Shown here in pieces: positions 57,170-64,000 of a stretch of DNA of 64,000 nucleotides (position 1 is the first letter of the stretch; the number at the start of each line of letters is the position of its first letter). The notes under the pieces were generated by a model. It did not search any database. It saw nothing but the letters and a program-made list of their open reading frames with translations, and was not told the origin of the DNA. Where the stretch lies: contig CM055730.1 of the NCBI GenBank assembly GCA_029465975.1, positions 8,979,758 through 9,043,757 on the forward strand, read 5' to 3'. The stretch comes from Dallia pectoralis (taxonomy: Eukaryota > Chordata > Actinopteri > Esociformes > Umbridae). The position numbers and the translations under genes were made by a program.

Positions 57170-57890
57170 ATGTTTATTGTATCTGAATAGTGCAAAGGTG
57201 CAATGTCTAGATTCGTGAACAGATTTCAGAAAAAGAGCAATTGACCAGGTTCTAGTTTCATGTTGTGCATAATAGCAATATATACTGTTGTGCAAAAGAA
57301 GAGGAATGTCTAGTTATAGTTCAGGATGTCCATTGAGTTTTTTTGTGTCAGAGCTGATAGTGTCCAGGGTGGGTAATGTTGGGGGGGGGGTCTAAAGAAG
57401 CTGTTCATGTGGCGAGAGGTACTGGTTTTGATAGACCTCAGCTGTCTGCCAGAGGGGAGAGTTCTGAATTGTCCGTTACCCGGATGGGAGGGGTCTGCCT
57501 TAAGCTTTGCTGCCCGCCTCAGTGACCTGGCTTTGAACAGTGCTTTGAGGGAAGGCAGCTCACATCCAATGGTTTGTTCTGCAGAGCGAATGATGTGTAG
57601 CAGTCTGTACTTGTACTGTATCCTTGACAGTGGCTGCAGCGTACCAGACAGTAATGGAGGAGGTCAGGACAGACTCAATGATGGCTGAGTAGGCTTTAAT
57701 CATCATGGAAGTAGGCAATTTGTACTTTTTGAGCTGCCGCAAGCAGTGCAGTCTTTGTTGTGCTTTCTGGGTGAGAGAGATGATGTTCAGCTCCCACTTG
57801 AGGTCATGGGCGATGGTGTTGCCCAGGAATGGAAAGGACTCCTCTGTGTTGACTGGGGAACCCCCCAGGCAATGGGTCATTGATGTAGTC
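57170..57890 (-). pseudogene. LINE (CR1/L2-like) reverse transcriptase 3' fragment
   Basis: On the - strand, 57880 down to about 57400 encodes a degraded RT C-terminus: FPFLGNTIAHDLKWELNI, KAQQRLHCLRQLKKYKLP, AIIESVLTSSITVWYAA, then after a frameshift TIGCELPSLKALFKARSLR and LPSGRQLRSIKTSTSRHMN. These are typical of the region after the RT catalytic motifs in non-LTR elements abundant in fish. The 57170-57390 part is 3' UTR-like and matches the fragment at 43065-43450. Truncated and not functional. Confidence 0.8.
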
Positions 57891-58070
57891 TGATGTAGTT
57901 GATGTAGTCTGATATCGCTGATGTAGTCTGATTTAGTCTGATGTAGTCTGATGTAGCCAATGTAGTCTGATGTAGCTGATGTGTCTGATGTAGTCTGATG
58001 TATTCTGATGTAGCCGATGTAGTTGATGTAGTCTGATGTAGTCTGATGTAGCTGATGTAGTCAATTTAAG
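57877..58070. repeat. Short tandem repeat of TGATGTAGTC type
   Basis: About 18 imperfect copies of a 10-11-bp unit (TGATGTAGTC, GATGTAGCTGA), starting at the 5' breakpoint of the LINE fragment, possibly amplified from LINE sequence. Confidence 0.88.
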
Positions 58071-58409
58071 CTGTCACTTAAATGTCTTTTTTTAGTATCC
58101 AGAAGGTTTCTCTATGCATGGACTGTGGGAGTGTGAGTGTGTTTGTGTGTCTCCGTCTGTGGGAATATTTACTTATTATCTGTATGGAGTGTCTTGTGGC
58201 CTGACCAGACAGCCTGAGAACTGGAAATATGGCATAGAGGTGAAAACACTCAGACCTTAACCTCTACACACACCACTTTTTACATCGTCCTTTGCCCAGA
58301 AAGTCCAAGAAGGGAAGCAGCATTTAAGGGAAAGAGACAGAACATTACCACGGTCTGTAGACTGAAGCATTCCAGTCTGGGTCCTGTTATTTTGGGCTCA
58401 GTGGTCTGC

Positions 58410-58578
58410 CCTCTCTCTCTCTCCATCGCTCTCTCTCTCTCCATTGCTTTCTCTCTGTCTCTCTCCATCGCTCTGTCTCTCTCACCGTCTCTCTCTCTGT
58501 CCCTCTCCCCCTCTCTCTATTTCTGTCTCTCCCTCTCCCCCCTCTCTCTCTCCCCACCTCTCTCTCCCTCCCTCCCTC

Positions 58579-58612
<34 letters not shown>

Positions 58613-58692
58613 CACCTTTCTCTCCCTCCCCCCTCTCTGTCTCTCTCTCCCTCTCCCCACCTCTCTCTCCCCCTCTCTCTCTCTCACTGAGT
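58410..58692. repeat. CT-rich low-complexity tract
   Basis: (CT)n mixed with CCCTCC and CTCTGT blocks; polypyrimidine on +, no coding. Confidence 0.93.
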
Positions 58693-58854
58693 TGGTAGTG
58701 TTTGTACAAGCATGTTCTTAAACAGTTCTATGTGGGTCATGAGTGTGGGTTCTTTAAAGCCACTGCTCCAGTGACTGTCAATCCCCAGACAACCTGTGAA
58801 TTCTCTCTACGTGTTCATGCATACTGCTGCGCTCTCTTTGGTACAGCTTCCTGT

Positions 58855-59875
58855 ACCCCTGTGACAGTCTATATCTGTAGCCATGTGACAGTCTATACCT
58901 GTAGCCCTGTGACAGTCTATATCTGTAGCCCTGTGACAGTCTATACATGTAGCCCTGTGACAGTCTATATCTGTAGCCCTGTGACAGTCTATATCTGTAG
59001 CCCTGTGACAGTCTATATCTGTGGCCCTGTGACAGTCTATATCTGTAGCCATGTGACAGTCTATATCTGTGGCCCTGTGACAGTCTATATCTGTAGCCCT
59101 GTGACAGTCTATATCTGTGGCCCTGTGACAGTCTATATCTGTAGCCATGTGACAGTCTATATCTGTGGCCCTGTGACAGTCTATATCTGTGGCCCTGTGA
59201 CAGCCTATATCTGTAGCCATGTGACAGTCTATATCTGTGACGCTGTGACAGTCTATATCTGTGGCCCTGTGACAGTCTATATCTGTGGCCCTGTGACAGT
59301 CTATATCTGTAGCCCTGTGACAGTCTATATCTGTAGCCCTGTGACAGTCTCTATCTGTGGCCCTGTGACAGTCTCTATCTGTGGCCCTGTGACAGTCTAT
59401 ACCTGTGGCCCTGTGACAGTCTATACCTGTGGCCCTGTGACAGTCTATACCTGTGGCCCTGTGACAGTCTATACCTGTGGCCCTGTGACAGTCTATACAT
59501 GTGGCCCTCTGACAGTCTATATCTGTGGCCATGTGACAGTCTATATCTATAGCCCTGTGCCAGTCTATATCTATGGCCCTGTGACAGTCTATATCTGTGG
59601 CCCTGTGACAGTCTATATCTGTAGCTCTGTGACAGTCTATATCTGTAGCTCTGTGACAGTCTATATATGTAGCCCTGTGACGGTCTATATATGTAGCCCT
59701 GTGACGGTCTATATCTGTAGCCCTGTGACAGTCTATATCTGTAGCCCTGTGACAGTCTATATCTGTAGCCCTGTGACAGTCTATATCTGTAGCCCTGTGA
59801 CAGTCTATATCTGTAGCCCTGTGACAGTCTATATCTGTGGCCCTGTGACAGTCTATATCTGTAGCCCCGTGCCTC
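58855..59875. repeat. 24-bp minisatellite, about 42 copies
   Basis: Units of 24 bp with core CTGTGACAGTCTATATCTGT followed by (A/G)GCC. The period is divisible by three, so both strands stay open for several hundred codons, giving an eight-residue repeat; no signal for translation. Confidence 0.97.
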
Positions 59876-60559
59876 TCCCTCCTGCTCCTGCTCTCCTGAC
59901 CAGAGACTGTCATGGCTGTCACATTTATATGTTGAGGAGTCTGGTCGTGCTAGCGGAGTTCCTCACACACTTAGATGTCCGGCTACCTGCCTGTAATACC
60001 ACGCCTACAGAAGCACTACAACAGAACCAACAGCCTAATGGACCAACCGAACTGTATTTATCTGGCTGACAGACAGACAGACAGTCAGATGGACAGACAG
60101 ACAGTCAGATGGACAGATATGAGACGGTACTGGTTTTAGGGTTAAACGGGGGTTTGTCAGTTAGTTGATAATACGGACCGATGTTCACTGAGACTCTGGT
60201 TCTGATTCTGAACAGAGCAGCTTGTTCCCAAAGTCAGGACATATGAGGCTTGTTGGTGACTAACTTCTACCCTGCCAGTCCAAACTGTACACTCATATCC
60301 TCCCCTGGTACTCACACAGACACGACAAATAGTTTGTGTGTGTATTAATGTGCACTGTGTGTGTGTGTGTGTGGTGTGTGCATGTTAGCACATATGTATT
60401 TGTACGTACCACACACAGGCACGTGCATGTGTATTGTTCTGTGAGCGTGCACGCTTTCTCTCTCCGATTCACTCTGGGATTCCATTTCACATAGTAACAA
60501 TTACGTTGCTCAATTCAAACCAGGTCTTTCCCGCTGCAGCCTGCCTGCCTCTCCCAGCT

Positions 60560-60613
60560 CAGCACGGCTCAGCACGGCACAGCACGGCACAGCACGGCAC
60601 AGCACGGCACAGC
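60560..60613. repeat. 10-bp repeat CAGCACGGCA
   Basis: Five to six tandem copies of CAGCACGG(C/T)(A/T). Confidence 0.9.
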
Positions 60614-61144
60614 TCTGGGAACTCAACAGATGGCAGGAATAAACATAACGAGTTTTTCTGCATTGTTTCTTCCGTGCTGCTGCCTCTGAGTTATGGAGCT
60701 GTGGGCCGGTAGTGAGTTAGGTCTGTCTTTTGGATTGTGTGTGTGTGTGGGTGGGGTGGGGGGGGGAGTGTAAAATGGGCTTCCCCAGAGTTGTACTGTA
60801 CCAGTCTCAACAGCCCGCCTCAGAGACAGGATGAGGTGATGAAGGATCTGTGATGTCACATATAAAAAACGATTCTTCAGGAGGTTTTGGCACAAGCAAC
60901 CGCACTGATGTCTGTTGTTATGCCTCACTTGCATTTCTGTTTGGTGCAGCGACTGTAGTGATCGTTGGAACTGGCTAGTGTCCATTTGTGGACTCCTCAA
61001 TACGATCCTGGCTTTTCAGCTAAACTTAGGTAAACTGAACTTTCAACATTGACCTCCATCCAAGCATTCAACATGTTTTTCTCTGCATGCTACTGTGAGG
61101 AAGGTTAGAGGTGAGTGTCTCCACACTTCACCAAATGGCAAATG

Positions 61145-61221
61145 GTGTGTGTGTGTCTCTGTTGTTTAGATCAGGGTTCTATGTGTGTGTGTGTGTGTGT
61201 CTCTGTTGTTTAGATCAGGGG

Positions 61222-61277
<56 letters not shown>

Positions 61278-61435
61278 TCTGTTGTTTAGATCAGGGGTCT
61301 ATGTGTGTGTTTGTGCTTGTGTGTGTCTCTCTGTTGTTTAGTTCAGTGGTCTGTGTGTGTGTGTCTGCTGTTTAGTTCAGTGGTCTGGGTGTGTGTCTGC
61401 TGTTTAGTTCTGGGTCTAGGCGTGTGTGTGTGTCT
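61145..61435. repeat. (GT)n with repeated GTCTCTGTTGTTTAGATCAG spacer
   Basis: Four to six blocks of (GT)n of very different lengths separated by a conserved 20-24-bp spacer (CTCTGTTGTTTAGATCAGGG), a composite minisatellite. Confidence 0.9.
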
Positions 61436-61789
61436 TGCTAGGTAGTTTCTGGCATTACATGTGTTTGATAGGAAAACCAGCTGGTCTCTGTTGACATGAG
61501 TTCCCCAGGTCCCTATCAGACAAGGAACTGAGATCAGGTCATTACCAGAAAAAGATATCTTTCCTCTGGGCTGTGAAACTTCCTGATGTGGGGTCAAGCC
61601 CAGCAATAACCCAGCTCATCCATCCTTTCCTAGTACTACCAGGAGACAGTACCAGAACAGTTAATCAGAAGACCCTTTAACATAATGTTCTGATCCAAGA
61701 GAGACATCTCACTAGTGTTTTTTTTTCTGGAGGAGCAGTTCAGGCTTTAAACACTGACAAGCCAATCATACAGTGCCTCATGTTACAGG

Positions 61790-62130
61790 GTGTGTGTAAC
61801 TAGAATACATTAACCTGTAGTAATGTGTGTGTAACTAGAAGACATTAACCTGTAGTAATGTGTGTGTAACTAAAAGACATTTACCTGTAGTAATGTGTTT
61901 GTATTCACATTAACCTGTAGTAATGTGTGTGTATTCACATTAACCTGTAGTGATGTGTGTGTATTCACATTAACCTGTAGTAATGTGTTTGTATTCACAT
62001 TTACCTGTAGTAATGTGTTTGTATTCACATTAATCTGTAGTAATGTGTGTGTATTCACACTAACCTGTAGTAATGTGTATGTATTCACACTAACCTGTAA
62101 TAATGTGTTTGTATTCACATTAACCTGTAG
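61790..62130. repeat. 30-bp minisatellite, about 11 copies
   Basis: Units contain ATTAACCTGTAGTAATGTGT and GTGTATTCAC; the first units have GTAACTAGAAGAC instead. Confidence 0.95.
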
Positions 62131-62255
62131 ATTGGAGGACAGAAGCAGAGGTTTATTCATGTGACTATCCTGTTACTCAGTCTTTATCCCCTCCCACTTT
62201 TCTTTCTGTTCCTTCAATGGAACGTCATCATTAAAGGCCACCCTGTAGATGAGAT

Positions 62256-62425
62256 GTTGTGTGTGTGTGTGTGCGTGTGTGTGTGCATGTGTGTGCGCGT
62301 GCATGCGTGTGTGTCTGTGTGTGTGTGTGCGTGTGTGTGTGTCTGTGTGCATGTGTGTGCGCGTGTGTGCGTGTGTGTGTGTACCTATGTAATGAGCAGC
62401 ATATGTGTGTGTGTGTGTATCAGAC
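62256..62425. repeat. (GT)n compound microsatellite
   Basis: Imperfect GT tract with GTGCATGTGTGTGCGCGTGC interruptions; a (CA)n tract follows at 62488-62545. Confidence 0.92.
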
Positions 62426-62609
62426 CCCCGGGCTAATGAAGCTCACTCTATTATTTATTTCCCATGGCCGGCCGTTTGATGCACCTGTGTACACACACAC
62501 ACACACCCATATACACAAACACACAGACACGCACACACACACCATCTGTCTGTAATGACCAGTCTCTCTCCCACACCACAGCACTGTGTTATAGTCCCTG
62601 GAGTGGTCA

Positions 62610-62696
62610 TTAGACGAGAGGGAGAGAGAGAGAGAGGGAGAGAGAGAGAGAGGGGAGAGAGAGAGAGGGGGAGAGAGAGAGAGATGGAGAGAGAGA

Positions 62697-62741
<45 letters not shown>

Positions 62742-62835
62742 AGGGAGGGAGGGAGGGAGGGAGGGAGGGAGGGAGGGAGGGAGGGAGGGGAGAGGGAGGG
62801 AGAGAGGGAGGGAGAGAGTGAGAAAGAGTGGGAGA
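62610..62835. repeat. (GA)n(GGGA)n purine tract
   Basis: Pure (GA)n followed by about 17 GGGA tetramers and mixed GAGGGA, over 200 bp of uninterrupted purine on the + strand. Confidence 0.95.
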
Positions 62836-63269
62836 GGCAGGGAGAGAGACTGTACTGCTTTCACCATAGTACGGAAGTGAGACATTTTGGTTTAGTTTAG
62901 GGGTGGGGGCTGTCTTAATCCTGGAGTAGCAGACGGATCTAGTCATACTAGAAATGGTCTGTGCGTGCGCGTGTGTGTGCGTGCGTGTATGTGTGTGTGT
63001 GTGTGTTTGTAGGCTGCGTTAATGGGTGTGTGTGTGTGCATGTATGTGTGTGTGTGCTTGCTTGAACACATGTGTACTGTAAATGTGTTTGTGTGCTCTA
63101 TAGGCCTTCTCTGTTGGAGTATGTTATCTACTGCTGAGACAGTCTGTTTCACTCCACCTAGTCACTGATGCTGCCAAAAACACACAAAAAATAAACACAA
63201 TTACACGCAAACAAATACACAAAAACACATACAAAGTAAATGAGATTAGATTCAACTGTGCAATAGAGC

Positions 63270-63618
63270 AGTGCAAAAAGATATGAGTACAGTGTGAGGA
63301 TGTGCAATTAACATGGATAATATATGGAGTACAGTGTGAGGATGTGCCATTAACATGGATAATATATGGAGTACAGTGTGAGGATGTGCAATTAACATGG
63401 ATAAGATATGGAGTACAGTGTGAGGATGTGCAATTAACATGGATAATATATAGAGTAGTGTTTGAGGATGTGCAATTAACATGGATAAGATATGGAGTAC
63501 AGTGTGAGGATGTGCAATTAACATGGATAATATATAGAGTAGTGTGTGAGGATGTGCAATTAACATGGATAAGATATGGAGTACAGTGTGAGGATGTGCA
63601 ATTAACATGGATAAGTAA
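63270..63618. repeat. 42-bp minisatellite, about 8 copies
   Basis: Units contain GTGAGGATGTGCAATTAACA and TGGATAATATATGGAGTACA; the unit period is 42 bp. The lead-in sequence (GTGCAATAGAGCAGTGC) resembles the 3' UTR of the LINE copies at 43065 and 57170, so it may have grown from such a fragment. Confidence 0.93.
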
Positions 63619-64000
63619 ATGTGCAGGTGTTCAGTTCAACAATCTAGCAAATTGCAAATACACACACTCACACACACACACTTGTAAACAGACACATTCA
63701 TTTAGAATGTTTTGGCGCCCTTGAAACAATAGAATGTAGAAAAGTAAAAATCCATGATTTCTGAGATCGGTTTAAACGTTTTTAGCAACCAAAGACAATT
63801 CATCAGTATGTATTGCTTTTATATGATATGTGGCTTCTAACACATCTCTTGGCATTTGGTTTGAAAAATGACTTTGACTTTGTAAGCACATGTTAGTGAT
63901 TTGGTGAATACGATTAAAAAAGCATAAATCATTTCTGTCACGTCAGCATGGAAACTATTTTGTGCAATCAATTAGATTATGGTGATATTTTTAATATGCA

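Larger units (their letters stand above)
51018..64000 (+). other. slit1: SLIT1 intron 1 (5' part), repeat-filled
   Basis: From the donor GTGAGT at 51018 to the window end I see no Slit exon. The intron consists of unique AT-rich sequence broken up by at least nine tandem arrays, several long (GT)n/(CA)n and (CT)n/(GA)n tracts, and one LINE fragment, listed separately. A long first intron is normal for Slit genes. Confidence 0.75.

Noticed and set aside
57407..57893. Two + strand reading frames of 62-93 codons
   Set aside because: They are the antisense of a decayed LINE reverse transcriptase fragment whose coding sense is the - strand.
58702..60069. 455-codon frame with an eight-residue repeat and a 371-codon frame opposite
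   Set aside because: Period-24 minisatellite inside SLIT1 intron 1; the frame is an arithmetic consequence of the period being divisible by three.

Overview
This is a vertebrate, and very probably teleost fish, nuclear DNA window. It has long multi-exon genes with GT-AG introns, Tc1-like, hAT-like, tRNA-SINE and LINE remnants of fish type, abundant (CA)n, and an exceptional load of minisatellites. The Tc1-type ends hint at a salmoniform/esociform-like fish, but that is only an impression. All three recognisable genes lie on the + strand in tandem.

Layout: (1) 1-23 kb has no gene I can recognise. It holds transposon remnants, at least six tandem arrays and two stretches that look like conserved non-coding/enhancer sequence. 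(2) 23.3-40.7 kb is a complete exportin-5 gene (XPO5). I could place 33 coding exons by homology and splice sites; the joined frame stays open for 1,224 codons. (3) 42.4-47.1 kb is a complete ARHGAP19 (RhoGAP) gene, 11 coding exons, 456 codons. (4) 50.8 kb holds the first coding exon of SLIT1 (signal peptide plus first LRR N-cap); the rest of the window is its first intron, full of arrays. ARHGAP19-SLIT1 is a conserved neighbour pair (also adjacent and co-oriented in human), while XPO5 lies on another chromosome in human.

The most unusual theme is tandem amplification of splice junctions. In XPO5, three minisatellites are built from an exon/intron boundary: the exon 4 donor (8 copies of the donor), the exon 23 acceptor (12 copies) and the exon 31 donor (6 GT plus one GC copy, interrupted by a SINE). 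A fourth array, in the last ARHGAP19 intron, repeats a strong acceptor-like motif 12 times. Other XPO5 introns carry an extremely CpG-rich 27-bp array, a C-rich array with polypyrimidine-AG units, and an array that starts at the donor of exon 9 and is interrupted by a 1.5-kb hAT-like element with an 8-bp target duplication. XPO5 also has one clear U12-type AT-AC intron and a possible 45-nt cassette exon.

The three genes do not form a pathway: XPO5 exports pre-miRNAs from the nucleus, ARHGAP19 inactivates Rho in mitosis/cytoskeleton control, and SLIT1 is a secreted axon guidance ligand. All calls were made by eye, with protein families recalled rather than searched.
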